Under the pieces are notes generated by a model that searched no databases, was not told the origin of the DNA, and saw nothing but the letters and a program-made list of their open reading frames with translations. A DNA stretch of 64,000 nt from Kribbella capetownensis (GTDB taxonomy: Bacteria > Actinomycetota > Actinomycetes > Propionibacteriales > Kribbellaceae): contig NZ_SJKD01000001.1 in the NCBI RefSeq assembly GCF_004331485.1, forward strand, positions 682,001 to 746,000, read 5' to 3'. Shown here in pieces: positions 25,352-34,835 of the stretch. The translations under genes were made by a program, and so were the position numbers. How positions within the stretch are numbered: the stretch's first letter is position 1; the number at the start of each line of letters is the position of its first letter.

Positions 25352-27142
25352 GTGCTGACAACGCTGTTCTCACTGCCGTCCACAACCGCTCTCGATGTGA
25401 ACGACGAGGGTGCACTGCTCGTCCTGTACGACGGCAGCGGCACCCGGCAGGTGCACCACGTGGCACCGGACGGGACCTGGCGGGCGTTGACCGCGCTGGA
25501 CGACACCGTCCGCGGCGCACGGTTCATCCCCGAGAGCAGCCAGGTCGTGGTCGAGCACGACGACGGCGGCAGTGAGCTCGGTCAGCTCTCACTGCTCGAC
25601 CTCGACGAGCCCGGTCTCCCCACCCTGACCCCGCTCGTCCACGACCCGGAGTACGTCCACCACCTCGTCGACGCCAGGCCCGGCCGCGTCCTGTTCACCA
25701 CGAACCGGCGCAACGGCACGGACTTCGACCTGGTCGCCCACGACTTGGGCGGCGACAGGGACACGGCCCTGTACGACGGTGGTGGCTGGGTGATGGGTGT
25801 GACCCCGTCCCCGGACGACAAGTGGGTGGTGCTGTCCCTGGCCAGCGCGCCGGCGAACTCCATCCAGCTCCTCCTGGTCGACACCGGGACCCGGTCCGTC
25901 ACCGAGCTCACGCCGTACGACGCGCACAACGACCAGGCGGCGGTGTCCTGGCTGCCGGACTCGACCGGGTTCCTGGTGTCGACGAACGCGGACCGGGACC
26001 GGATGGCCCTACGGCGGTACGACCTCAGCGACCGGGAGTGGACCGACGTACTCGTGGACGACTCCCGTGATCTGGCCGGCTGGGCCTCTCCCAATGGTGA
26101 GGACCTGCTGGTCGGCGTACTGCACGACGGCGAGGTGTCGCTGGCCCTGCATCGGCTCGACGACGGCTCCGAGGTCGCTCCGGTCGGTCTGCCCGCGGGC
26201 GGTTGCGCCGGACTGCTGATGTTGACGCCCGATCCGCACTGGTCCGCGGACGGCTCGTTCGCGGCGATCACGTACAGCTCGCCGGTCTGTCCGCCGACTG
26301 TGTTCCGCTACGTCCCGGCGTCCGGGGAGTTGCTGGAGGTGCGGCCGCCGGAGATGCCGGAGGCGCCGTCGCAGCTCACGCACCCGGAGAGCCTGCTGGT
26401 GCCGTCGTTCGACGGGGAGCAGGTGCCGGTGTTCGTGTTCCGGCCGACCGGCCCCGACCTCGGCACCACCATCGTCCACGTGCACGGCGGTCCGGAGGGC
26501 GCGGCGATGCGCAACTGGGTTCCGGTCGTCTCCGCTCTCGCCGCCGATGGCCACACGGTCGTCGTACCGAACGTGCGTGGATCGGCGGGGTACGGGAAGC
26601 GGTGGTACTCGCTGGACGACCGGGAGCTGCGGCTGGACTCGGTGAAGGACCTGGCCGCGATCCACGCGTGGCTCCCGACGATCGGCTCCGACCCGAAGCG
26701 GACAGCACTGTGGGGCGGCTCGTACGGCGGCTACATGGTGCTGGCCGGGCTCGCGTTCCAGCCGGAGCTGTGGGCTGCCGGTGTGGACATCGTCGGGATC
26801 GCCTCGCTGGTCACGTTCCTGGAGAACACCTCGGACTACCGACGCGCGATGCGTGAGCGCGAGTACGGGTACCTGGCCACCGACCGGGAGTTCCTGGAGT
26901 CCGCGAGCCCGTTGAACCGGGTCGACGACATCCGTGCGCCGCTGTTCGTCATCCACGGCGCCAACGACCCGCGGGTGCCGCTGTCGGAGACCGAGCAGGT
27001 CAGCGACGCGCTCACGAAGCGCGGCGTGCCCTGTCAGGTCCTGGTGTACGACGACGAGGGCCACGGCCTGGCGAAACTGAAGAACAAGCTCGACGCCTAC
27101 CCGCAGGCGTTGGCGTTCCTACGTCGGCACCTGGTCAGCTGA
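25352..27142 (+). CDS. S9 family prolyl-oligopeptidase-like serine peptidase
   Basis: A 596-residue protein without a signal peptide. The first 340 residues form a repetitive beta-propeller-like region (SPDDKWVVLSL, ISWLPDSTGFLVST-type blades), the last 240 residues an alpha/beta-hydrolase domain: HVHGGPEG, WGGSYGGYM (nucleophile Ser near residue 455), HGANDPRVPLSE (Asp) and DDEGHGL (His). This is the dipeptidyl-aminopeptidase/acylaminoacyl-peptidase arrangement. GTG 25352 has GAGGA eight bases upstream. It overlaps the convergent LD-carboxypeptidase gene by eight bases. Confidence 0.9.
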   Translation: MLTTLFSLPSTTALDVNDEGALLVLYDGSGTRQVHHVAPDGTWRALTALDDTVRGARFIPESSQVVVEHDDGGSELGQLSLLDLDEPGLPTLTPLVHDPEYVHHLVDARPGRVLFTTNRRNGTDFDLVAHDLGGDRDTALYDGGGWVMGVTPSPDDKWVVLSLASAPANSIQLLLVDTGTRSVTELTPYDAHNDQAAVSWLPDSTGFLVSTNADRDRMALRRYDLSDREWTDVLVDDSRDLAGWASPNGEDLLVGVLHDGEVSLALHRLDDGSEVAPVGLPAGGCAGLLMLTPDPHWSADGSFAAITYSSPVCPPTVFRYVPASGELLEVRPPEMPEAPSQLTHPESLLVPSFDGEQVPVFVFRPTGPDLGTTIVHVHGGPEGAAMRNWVPVVSALAADGHTVVVPNVRGSAGYGKRWYSLDDRELRLDSVKDLAAIHAWLPTIGSDPKRTALWGGSYGGYMVLAGLAFQPELWAAGVDIVGIASLVTFLENTSDYRRAMREREYGYLATDREFLESASPLNRVDDIRAPLFVIHGANDPRVPLSETEQVSDALTKRGVPCQVLVYDDEGHGLAKLKNKLDAYPQALAFLRRHLVS

Positions 27143-28043
27143 ACAGCGGTGCGAGCGTTCCGGCGGTAGCGTCCAGCCGCGCCGGCAGTCCGAGCGGTAC
27201 GGCGAGGTTCAGGTCCTCATGCCCGATCGCGGCGCCCTCGACCATCGGCAGACCGAGCGGCTCCAGCCGATCGCGCATCACTGCGTTCACCAGGTCGGAG
27301 TCGTCCGCTCCGCTGAAGTCGCCGATCACCAGTCCGGTGACGCCCGCGAACCAGCCTGAGCGGAGCAGCTGCGTCAGCAGCCGGTCCACCCGGTAGGCGT
27401 CCTCGCTCACGTCCTCCAGCACGACGATGCCGGTCGGCGGCGCGTAGGTCGGCGTACCGATGCTTGCTGCGAGCATGGCCAGGTTGCCACCGCGCAGCGA
27501 TCCGTCGGCGACGCCGCCGACCACAGTCCGGGCGCCTGCGGGCGCGAGAAGGTCGGTCACCTTCTCGGGCTCGAACAGCAGCTCGCGGAGCCGTTCCCGG
27601 CCGTCCGCAGCGCCCAACTGCTCCACAGCGGCGGCCATCGGTCCGTGGATGGTCACCAGTCCGCGGGCGTTCAGAGGCTCGTGCAGCGCGGTGATGTCGC
27701 TGAACCCGATGAACCATTTCGGCCCGGCCACCAGTTCGTCGAGGTCGACGTACTCGAGCATCCGCTGGACGCCGTACCCGCCACGGGCGCAGAACACAGC
27801 CGCGAAGCGTGAGTCCAGCCAGGCCGTCCGCAGGTCCTCGGCCCGGGCCTTGTCATCGGCGGCCAGGTAGGTCAGCCGCTCATGCCCGGCCAGCACCGAC
27901 GGCATCACCTCGACCTCGAGGCCCCACGCCTTCAGGTGCCCGGTCCCGATCTCCAGCCGCGCCGCCTCGACCCGACCGGATGGCGCAACCACGGCCACCC
28001 GGTCCCCAGCCCGCAGCCTCGCGGGCACCCTCACGTCAGTCAC
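27135..28043 (-). CDS. LD-carboxypeptidase (S66 family)
   Basis: A 302-residue S66 peptidase, the family of murein tetrapeptide LD-carboxypeptidase LdcA and of microcin-resistance MccF. Motifs: GDRVAVVAPSG at the N-terminus, FCARGGYGVQRML near residue 88 and GFSDITALHEPL with the nucleophile Ser near residue 114, GGNLAMLAASIGTP near residue 205, and VIGDFSGADD. No signal peptide, so cytosolic peptidoglycan recycling or detoxification of a peptide conjugate are both possible. Starts at ATG 28043 eleven bases after the end of the large fusion gene, perhaps as a downstream member of the same transcript. Confidence 0.88.
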   Translation of the reverse strand: MTDVRVPARLRAGDRVAVVAPSGRVEAARLEIGTGHLKAWGLEVEVMPSVLAGHERLTYLAADDKARAEDLRTAWLDSRFAAVFCARGGYGVQRMLEYVDLDELVAGPKWFIGFSDITALHEPLNARGLVTIHGPMAAAVEQLGAADGRERLRELLFEPEKVTDLLAPAGARTVVGGVADGSLRGGNLAMLAASIGTPTYAPPTGIVVLEDVSEDAYRVDRLLTQLLRSGWFAGVTGLVIGDFSGADDSDLVNAVMRDRLEPLGLPMVEGAAIGHEDLNLAVPLGLPARLDATAGTLAPLFS

Positions 28044-28053
28044 GCGCGGAACG

Positions 28054-31000
28054 CTACCAAGTGACCTCGATCGTGCTGCTCTTGGAGACGCCGTTGACCG
28101 TGACGCCCAGCTGGACCGTGCCTGGGCGGATGCCGGTCACCTGGCCGGTGGCCGGGTCGTACGACGCGACGGCCCAGAACGGCGCGGTGTTCGCCGGACC
28201 GATGTGGAGGAGCGCCGAGCCGAACCAGTCGGACGACACCGGGAACGCGACCGGCACCCGGCGCTCGTCCTGCACCACGGTCGCGGCCGCCCTACCCGTC
28301 TCACCTCGGTGCAGCGTCGCGGGCGCAGCGAGCTCGAGCGAGTCCACATGCGGCCGCAGCTCGACCTGGAACCAGGACCGCTCCGGCGCCGACCACTTCC
28401 GCTCGCCGGCGGGAGCCGCGGTGGCCTTCGGGTCGATCCCGACCAGCGCCCAGCCAGTGAAGCCACCCGCGTCCGGCGCCGCGGCCGGGCTCTTGCCCGA
28501 GTTACCGGTCAGCGGCAGCAGCACGCCGTCCGTCCGGGTGGCGGCGAACGTCCCAGCATGCGCCGCCATGTACGCCGCACCCTTGCCGGTCTGCGCACGG
28601 AAGCCGGCCAGCCACTTCACCAGCATCGCGGCCTCCTTGCGGTCGCCGAGCTGCGAGTTGGCCGTCGGGGACGGATCGTCGATCGGGTGGTGCGCCATCA
28701 CCACGACGTTCCGGATCGACTTGTTCCGGGCCGCGTCGTCGAGTTGCGCGCGCAGGTCGCGGATCTGGTCGAACCCACCGGCCCGCAGCGAACCGAGCGA
28801 GGAGTCACGCAGGATGAACCGCGTGCCCTTGTGGTCGAAGGTGCTGGTCGGCGAGCCGAAGACCTTGCTCCACTCGGACAGGTCACCCGGTCCGTAGCTC
28901 TCGTGGTTGCCGGGCACGTAGTGCACCGGAACCTTGCCGGCCACCTCCTCGTCGATGATCTGCTTGGCCAGCGCGATGTCGTTCGGGAAGGCCCGGTCGA
29001 CGAAGTCACCGTTGATCACCAGGAAGTCCGGGTGCTGCGCGAGCGCCTCGCGGATCGTCCGCCGGGCCTGCTTGACGTAGTCCGAGTTCGGGTCGTCGGA
29101 GGTGAACTGCGCGTCCGACATCACCGCGAACCGCCAGCGGCCGGCGCCGGTCACCGTCCCGTCCGTGACCACCATCGGGTCGATCACCTTCGCCGGCGGC
29201 GCCACGGTCACCGGCGGCGCGCTGCGCACGGTCAGGTCGTCGATGATGATCCGGCCGGAGTACTGCCGGGTCGGCACGGTCTCGACGACGTAGATCCGCC
29301 AGAACCGCAGTGGCATCGCCAGACCGGGCGGGATGTCCGCCTCGACGTACTTCCAGCCGGTCCAGTCCACGGTGGCCGCGAGGTTCAGCGTCTGCGCGGT
29401 GCCACCGGCAGCGTCGTACGCATTCGCCCGCAGCCACGCACCCTTGCCGTCGCCGTAGACCCAGGCGCCCAGCTTCTGCGGCTGGCCGGGCAGCGTCTGC
29501 TGCGGTGCCTGCGAGAGGTACGCCGCTCGCGTCGCCGTACTGCCCGTCAGCGAGTAGTCGAGTGCGATCGCCTGGCCGCCGTCATGCCCTTCGGCGGCGG
29601 ACGCCGAGGCCGTCGCCGCACCGACCGGTACGGCGTTCGCGGCCCACTTGGTCAGGTCGTCGACCTCGTCCACGACCGTGCTGGTCAGACCGGCGGTGAC
29701 ACTGAGCTGGGTGGTCAGGTCCCCGACGTTGGCCGTGACCACCGTCGAGACCGCCTCGTCGCTGAGGACGTTGACCTCGAACCCATTGCCCTTGGCAACC
29801 ACCTTGACGACGGCCGGGTCGTAGGTCAGCCTGACGTCCCGCGGTTCGATCCAGGTGGAGAACCCGTCGGCGTCGTACCCGTCGACCTCGAAGAACCCCT
29901 TGGCGACAGAGTCCGCCAACGACACCTGCCGGGTCGACGGTGCCAGGCGGGTCGGCGTACCGAGGACCGTCATTGGGAACCTCCCGTTCGCCGAACCGCG
30001 AGCCGCCGTGACCACGACGTCGCCGGCCCGCCGGCCGGTCACCACACCCTGCTGGTCGACGCGGACATTGCCCCCGGCGAACCAGTACGGCGTACCTGTT
30101 GCGGGAGCGTAGGTCTCGTCGTGGCCGGTGGCGGTGAGAACGCGGCTGAGGCCGGTGAGGACGCGGGAGCTGCGCGACACATCGGCGTCCGGGCCATCGG
30201 CCGCCGTACCCAGAGCCTCGACCTGGTAGCCCTTGAGCCTGCCGGAGCCCTTCACCGGAAGGAGTCCGAGGCCGTTCGGGATCAGGCGCTCGCCACCGTC
30301 GGACGGGTCGTTCACCACCTGCGGACCGGCCTCACCGGGCGAGCGGGCCAGCATGGTGGAGGAGCCGCCGCCGTCGAGGTTGAGCGCGTCGTCGGCACCG
30401 AGGCCGATCATCAATTCGCCCATCTCCTTGAGCGACAGGCCGCGGGAGCCGGTCGCCCGGCCGTCGACGGTCAGCAGGAACATCCGGCTGCCGTCCTTGT
30501 CGAAGCCGACCGCCGTCCGGGGCGCGAGGTCGGCGTCCGGTACGTCGGCGGGGACCACACCGTCCTTGGCCAACTGGTAGTTGCCGCTGATACCGACCGC
30601 GACGTTCGCCGCGTCGGGGCGCAGGCCGTACTCGACGTCGACCTTGTCGCCGACCTCGAAGGCGGTGAGGGCGTCGGCGCCCGCCTCCCGGCCGATCAGC
30701 GCCTGCTCGTTCGCGGCCAGCGGCGTGGTGCCCGGAGTGGCGGCTGAGGAGACGACCACCCCGTCGCGAAGGATCACCTCGCGCACGGTCGGCAGGCCGT
30801 CGACGGTCCGGGTCCGGGCCGCGTCACCCCACTGCGGCGTGTAGAGGCCGATGCCGCCGGAGTTGACGGCCGGCGAGTTCAGGTTGGTCAGCTCGAGCTT
30901 GGTCGCGTCGTCGTCGGTCGCGCCGCCCTGCAGGAACAGCTGCGCGATCTGGCCGAGGCCGTCCTTGCCGATCACCGCGGTGTCGTTGTGGCCGGCGGCC

Positions 31001-31437
31001 GGCGCGTTGATCAGCCGTCCGTCGCGCTGGATGCCGACACCGAGCGGCGCGGTCGTGTCGTTGATGTCGAAGAAGTCGCCGTTGACGCCGGCGATCGCCC
31101 CTCGGCTCGCCAGTTGCCGGCTGAGCGGCGTACCGCCGGAGACCTTGCCGGTGTTGACGTAGTCGACCGTCACGCCGTGCTTGTCCAGGTCGGTGGTCAG
31201 GATGTCGCCGCGCTGCCAGCCCTTGGGGTCCAGGCGCTCGAACGACGTGTAGTTCACGCCGGGCGCGACCGGGCTGTCCTCGCGCGTCGTCAGTACGCCG
31301 TCACCGGCGATCCCGGCATCCGGGATCGGGCCGTCTGTTGTCTGCGCGGAGGACGGGCTGACCAGGACACCGGCCAGCAGGCCACCCGCGCCGATGGCTG
31401 CGATCACGGGTCGGGTCAAGGGACGGAAGAGCGACAC
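28054..31437 (-). CDS. secreted phosphodiester glycosidase / metallophosphoesterase fusion
   Basis: A 1127-residue exported protein. GTG 31435-31437 is the start because GGGGAGG lies five bases upstream; the signal peptide covers about residues 1-32 (ending PSSAQ). Residues ~40-390 form a NAGPA-like (DUF2233) phosphodiester glycosidase domain with GVNGDFFDI and NLDGGGSSTM. A middle stretch with immunoglobulin-like and carbohydrate-binding-like beta segments follows. From ~770 a calcineurin-like phosphoesterase domain has SDAQF, NGDFVDR, GNHESYG, AHHPIDD and AAHAG; the first motif has Gln where His is usual. A final ~50-residue beta domain (TGIRPGTVQLGVTVNG) ends it. It probably cleaves wall or extracellular phosphoglycans; this is inference. 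Confidence 0.85.
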   Translation of the reverse strand: MSLFRPLTRPVIAAIGAGGLLAGVLVSPSSAQTTDGPIPDAGIAGDGVLTTREDSPVAPGVNYTSFERLDPKGWQRGDILTTDLDKHGVTVDYVNTGKVSGGTPLSRQLASRGAIAGVNGDFFDINDTTAPLGVGIQRDGRLINAPAAGHNDTAVIGKDGLGQIAQLFLQGGATDDDATKLELTNLNSPAVNSGGIGLYTPQWGDAARTRTVDGLPTVREVILRDGVVVSSAATPGTTPLAANEQALIGREAGADALTAFEVGDKVDVEYGLRPDAANVAVGISGNYQLAKDGVVPADVPDADLAPRTAVGFDKDGSRMFLLTVDGRATGSRGLSLKEMGELMIGLGADDALNLDGGGSSTMLARSPGEAGPQVVNDPSDGGERLIPNGLGLLPVKGSGRLKGYQVEALGTAADGPDADVSRSSRVLTGLSRVLTATGHDETYAPATGTPYWFAGGNVRVDQQGVVTGRRAGDVVVTAARGSANGRFPMTVLGTPTRLAPSTRQVSLADSVAKGFFEVDGYDADGFSTWIEPRDVRLTYDPAVVKVVAKGNGFEVNVLSDEAVSTVVTANVGDLTTQLSVTAGLTSTVVDEVDDLTKWAANAVPVGAATASASAAEGHDGGQAIALDYSLTGSTATRAAYLSQAPQQTLPGQPQKLGAWVYGDGKGAWLRANAYDAAGGTAQTLNLAATVDWTGWKYVEADIPPGLAMPLRFWRIYVVETVPTRQYSGRIIIDDLTVRSAPPVTVAPPAKVIDPMVVTDGTVTGAGRWRFAVMSDAQFTSDDPNSDYVKQARRTIREALAQHPDFLVINGDFVDRAFPNDIALAKQIIDEEVAGKVPVHYVPGNHESYGPGDLSEWSKVFGSPTSTFDHKGTRFILRDSSLGSLRAGGFDQIRDLRAQLDDAARNKSIRNVVVMAHHPIDDPSPTANSQLGDRKEAAMLVKWLAGFRAQTGKGAAYMAAHAGTFAATRTDGVLLPLTGNSGKSPAAAPDAGGFTGWALVGIDPKATAAPAGERKWSAPERSWFQVELRPHVDSLELAAPATLHRGETGRAAATVVQDERRVPVAFPVSSDWFGSALLHIGPANTAPFWAVASYDPATGQVTGIRPGTVQLGVTVNGVSKSSTIEVTW

Positions 31438-31586
31438 GGGAGCCTCCCCAACGTGGACGGACGCGGCCATCCGACGCGATGCGCTCTACCGTCACATGAG
31501 GCACAGGTGTACGCCGGTCAACCGACCGGTGACAAAGTAACGTCTCCAGCGGCTGACCGGAAGGTTTTCTTCTCTATTGACTCGGA

Positions 31587-31910
31587 TCAGTTGGTGCTGA
31601 CCGGGCGCCCGGACACCTGCCACGCGTGCATGCCGCCGTCCAGGTTGATCGCCTCGCGGCCGATCGAGTTCAGGAACTGGGTGGCCATCCCGGACCGGCC
31701 GCCGACCGCGCAGACGCAGAGCACCTTCTGGTCCGCCGGCACCTCACCGACGCGCTGCTGCAGGTCGCCGAGCGGGATGTGCACGGCGCCGTCGATGTGC
31801 CCGCGGTCCCACTCGTCCGGCTCGCGGACGTCGAGCACGAACGCCTCCGCAAGCAAGGTGTCGTCGAGTTCGGCCACCACGACCGAGGGGATCTGCTGAT
31901 TCTGGAACAT
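31587..31910 (-). CDS. single-domain rhodanese-like sulfurtransferase
   Basis: Small cytosolic rhodanese domain of about 107 residues. LDVREPDEWDRGHIDGAVHIPLG is the CH2A-type motif, and the active loop is CAVGGRSG with the catalytic Cys near residue 78. ATG 31908-31910 gives MFQNQQIPSV; GGAGG is only one base ahead of it, so ATG 31922 (adding MIGG) may be the true start. Divergent from a gene of unknown function at 32029. It may act in sulfur or cyanide metabolism; nothing nearby specifies the partner. Confidence 0.85.
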   Translation of the reverse strand: MFQNQQIPSVVVAELDDTLLAEAFVLDVREPDEWDRGHIDGAVHIPLGDLQQRVGEVPADQKVLCVCAVGGRSGMATQFLNSIGREAINLDGGMHAWQVSGRPVSTN

Positions 31911-32028
31911 GCCTCCGATCATCCCAGACGCCAGGTGACGCGATCCGGCCACGGCGGGCCGAGGCGTGGAAATCGCGTTGACACCGGCAGACCGGATTGC
32001 GGACCGTAGATCACAGGAGGCGGCGGCG

Positions 32029-32838
32029 TTGGCACTGATTCAGGGCATCCCCGGCGAGTTCGGGCCGCAGCCGTGGGGCGAGGCGATCCTGCGGAACGGT
32101 GAGCTCCTGCTGCTCCGGATCACCCGCCGTCCCCCCAACCACGAGGTCCGGCTGCCGGGCCTGGCGACCACGCCGCGGCACGTGGTCGAGGACGGTACCG
32201 GCAAGGCGCTGACCTGGCGCCACGACGGCGACGACCTGCTCGTCCGCCTGCCCGAGTCCACCGAGCGGGCCGTCGTCCGGGTCTCGCTGGAGGGCAAGCT
32301 GCGGATCGTCCCGCCGGACACGGTCACCGCCAACGCGGACGGCGTCTGGGACCTCACCCCGGCCGGTACGACGGCCCACCTCGTCGCCCGCCGCTCCGCG
32401 GACGTCGCCGTACGCGTCTTCGGCGACGCGTCCGGCGAGATCGAGCTGGCGAACCAGTCGCTGCCCATCCATCACCTCGGCCGGACCATCGGACCCTTCC
32501 AGGTGCCGGCCGGTCTCGTGGTCCCACTGACACTTCCGGCCGGCGTACGCCGGGTGCTCGTCGCGCCGGTTGGCACCGTGCTGGCGTCGATCCACGCCTG
32601 CGGTTCGGCCGGCGAGCTGGTCGTCCGAGTCACGAACTTCGGCCGCACGGTGGCTCAGGGCGAGGTCGAGCTGGCGCTGCCCACGGGGACCTGCCGCTGG
32701 ATGTTCGAGGAGCTCGAGCCCGGCGGGTCAACGGGCTGGACCGCCACGATCACCGGACGGCCGGGTGTGTACGTCCTCGAGGCCCGGCTGGACGCCGGCC
32801 GTCGCTCAGCCTCGTCACCGTATTCGATTCACCTGTGA
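32029..32838 (+). CDS. protein of unknown function with fucosidase-C-like beta region
   Basis: A 269-residue protein without signal peptide or membrane segment. TTG 32029 is preferred because AGGAGG ends eight bases before it; a longer GTG frame starts at 31966. The first 100 residues (NGELLLLRITRRPPNHEVRLPGL, then LTWRHDGDDLLVRLPE) resemble the C-terminal beta-sandwich that follows the catalytic barrel in GH29 alpha-L-fucosidases, but no catalytic barrel is present. The remainder looks like further beta-rich modules (SAGELVVRVTNFGRTVAQGEVELALP). I cannot assign a function; a carbohydrate-binding or scaffold role is a guess. Confidence 0.6.
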   Translation: MALIQGIPGEFGPQPWGEAILRNGELLLLRITRRPPNHEVRLPGLATTPRHVVEDGTGKALTWRHDGDDLLVRLPESTERAVVRVSLEGKLRIVPPDTVTANADGVWDLTPAGTTAHLVARRSADVAVRVFGDASGEIELANQSLPIHHLGRTIGPFQVPAGLVVPLTLPAGVRRVLVAPVGTVLASIHACGSAGELVVRVTNFGRTVAQGEVELALPTGTCRWMFEELEPGGSTGWTATITGRPGVYVLEARLDAGRRSASSPYSIHL

Positions 32839-32910
32839 CGGGTTGAATTCCGGCAACGGTTCCCCTGTACTGAGGCTGATCGATCTTCCGCCCCGATCGA
32901 GGAGTCACCC

Positions 32911-33870
32911 ATGCGCACTGCCCTGCCCAGAACCCTGCGGCTGCTGGCCGCCGGCGTCCTGCTTACCGGAGCTGCCACCACCACCGCAGCCGCTTCGACC
33001 TCCAGCTCGCCTGCCGCGACAACCGCCGTACAGGCCCCTGCACTGCCGTCGAAGGTGCCGGCCGGTGCGCTCGACGCGACCGGCTACTGGACCGCCGACA
33101 AGCTGAAGAACGCGATCCCGGCCGATCTGCCCGGCGATGCCAGAACCCCAGCAAAACAAGGGCCTTCCGGACCTGGGGGCATCGCCTCGAAGCCAACAGC
33201 GCCGCTCGGCCACAAGCTCGCGAACGACATCGTTCCGAGTACGGCGGGCAAGCTGTTCTTCGTCGACAACGGGCTCAACTACGTGTGCTCGGCGTCCACG
33301 ATCAACAACAACTACAAGAACCTGATCATCACCGCCGGCCACTGCGTCCACAGCGGCTCCGGTGGGGCGTGGCACTCGAACATCGTGTTCGCGCCGGCGT
33401 ACTACAACGGCCAGTCGGGCTACGGCCTGTGGAACTGGAGCCAGGCGCGCACGTTCAACTCGTGGATGGACAGCAGCGACTTCACCCACGACCAGGCGTT
33501 CGTCACACTGCAGCAGCGCAACGGCGCCAACCTGATCGACGCGGTCGGCGGGAACGGACTGGTCTGGGGCAACAGCCAGAACCAGCCCGGTGCCCGGATC
33601 TGGGGCTGGCCGGCCGAGCCGCCGTACAACGGTGAGGTGCCGTACTACTGCGACGGCGACACGTTCGCGTGGGGCGGCTCGGACGCCGCTCTCACCTGCT
33701 CCATGAACGGTGGTGCGAGTGGCGGTCCGTGGCTGAAGGACCGGATCGACGCGAACCTCGGGTACGTGTTCGCGGTGACGTCACGACGGACGACCAGCGG
33801 TACGCCGACGTTGCTGTCGACACCGAACTCGGCCGACGTGAAGACGATGTTCGACCTGATGACTACTTGA
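32911..33870 (+). CDS. secreted trypsin-like serine protease
   Basis: A 319-residue exported peptidase. A Sec signal peptide spans about residues 1-28 (MRTALPRTLRLLAAGVLL...AAA), followed by a pro-region to about residue 100. The chymotrypsin-fold triad is visible: His in LIITAGHCVH, Asp in SDFTHDQAFVTL, and Ser in MNGGASGGPWL. Four Cys, two flanking the His region and two near the Ser region (YYCDGD, ALTCSM), fit structural disulfides. The family matches extracellular glutamyl-endopeptidase-like enzymes of actinomycetes; true specificity is unknown. A ribosome-binding site GAGGAG lies ahead of ATG 32911. Confidence 0.9.
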   Translation: MRTALPRTLRLLAAGVLLTGAATTTAAASTSSSPAATTAVQAPALPSKVPAGALDATGYWTADKLKNAIPADLPGDARTPAKQGPSGPGGIASKPTAPLGHKLANDIVPSTAGKLFFVDNGLNYVCSASTINNNYKNLIITAGHCVHSGSGGAWHSNIVFAPAYYNGQSGYGLWNWSQARTFNSWMDSSDFTHDQAFVTLQQRNGANLIDAVGGNGLVWGNSQNQPGARIWGWPAEPPYNGEVPYYCDGDTFAWGGSDAALTCSMNGGASGGPWLKDRIDANLGYVFAVTSRRTTSGTPTLLSTPNSADVKTMFDLMTT

Positions 33871-34720
33871 GCAGCTTCGACAGGCGGCGGTCGGCCAGCG
33901 GCTTGCCGCCTGTCTGGCAGGTGGCGCAGTACTGCAGCGAGGAGTCGGCGAAGCTCACCTCGCGGACGATGTCACCGCAGATCGGGCACTTCTGGCCCTT
34001 GCGGCCGTGCACACGCAGACCGGACTTCTTCTCCGACTTCAGGTCCTGGACGGCGAGCCCGGCGGACCGGTCGACCGCGTCCTGGAGGGTCTCGCGCATC
34101 GCGTCGTACAGAGTCTTGAGCTCGTCCTCGGACAGATTCGAGGCGGGTTTGAAGGGGCTCATCTTCGCGACGTGCAGGATCTCGTCGGAGTAGGCGTTGC
34201 CGATCCCGGCGATGACCGACTGGTTCCGCAGGACGCCCTTGAGCTGAACCCGGCCCTGGCGCTTGAGGATGTCACTGAAGTCCTCCAGCGACAGCGTGAA
34301 CGGATCCGGCCCGAGCCGCGAGATCCCGGGGACCTCGGCCGGGTCGCGGACGACGTACACCGCGAGCTTCTTCTGCGTGCCGGCCTCGGTCAGGTCGAAC
34401 CCGGAGCCGTCGTCCAGCACGGTCCGCAGCGCGATCGGGCCCTTCCCCGGCCGCACCAGCCCGGTCGACTGCTCCTCCCGCCACCGCAGCCAGCCGGCGC
34501 GCGCCAGGTGGATCACCAGGTGCACACCCTGCGCCGAGATGTCCAGGAACTTCCCGTACCGGTGGACGTCGTCGATCAGCAGCCCGACCAGCGACGAGAT
34601 CGGCGGATCGTACGTCTTCAACGCACTGATCGCGGTGATGTCCGCACGAACGAACGCCCGGCCGACGGCTCGCTCCCGCAGGAACACCGTCAGCGACTCC
34701 ACCTCCGGCAACTCTGGCAC
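33863..34720 (-). CDS. Fpg/Nei family DNA glycosylase
   Basis: Base-excision-repair glycosylase/AP lyase of 285 residues. The N-terminus MPELPEVES carries the catalytic Pro2 and Glu3; HRYGKFLDI near residue 55 holds the conserved Lys; the helix-two-turns-helix GVLRNQSVIAGIGNAYSDEIL is near residue 165; the C-terminal zinc finger is CPICG...YCATCQTGG. These features cover the full Fpg/Nei set. The start codon is GTG 34718-34720. It overlaps the convergent protease gene by eight bases. Confidence 0.92.
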   Translation of the reverse strand: MPELPEVESLTVFLRERAVGRAFVRADITAISALKTYDPPISSLVGLLIDDVHRYGKFLDISAQGVHLVIHLARAGWLRWREEQSTGLVRPGKGPIALRTVLDDGSGFDLTEAGTQKKLAVYVVRDPAEVPGISRLGPDPFTLSLEDFSDILKRQGRVQLKGVLRNQSVIAGIGNAYSDEILHVAKMSPFKPASNLSEDELKTLYDAMRETLQDAVDRSAGLAVQDLKSEKKSGLRVHGRKGQKCPICGDIVREVSFADSSLQYCATCQTGGKPLADRRLSKLLK

Positions 34721-34778
34721 CGTCCCAGTGTGCCGTAAGCCAGGGACACTTTCCCGGGGTTCTCCGGTAAATCACCTA

Positions 34779-34808
34779 TTGGAGACAGTTGTGCCGGACG
34801 GCTACCGT
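34779..34808 (+). promoter_or_regulatory. putative promoter of the 46-residue protein
   Basis: TTGGAG (34779-34784) and TACCGT (34803-34808) are separated by 18 bases and stand 28 bases before the start codon. They fit the loose TTGNNN/TANNNT pattern of actinobacterial housekeeping promoters. Confidence 0.4.
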
Positions 34809-34835
34809 CGGTGGCAACAGGATAGGGAGGCCCTC

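Noticed and set aside
28204..30747. Very long open frame (847 codons) on the plus strand inside the secreted fusion gene
   Set aside because: Its translation is dominated by Arg, Gly and Asp with no domain pattern; it is the antisense shadow of the real minus-strand gene, as is usual at such GC content.
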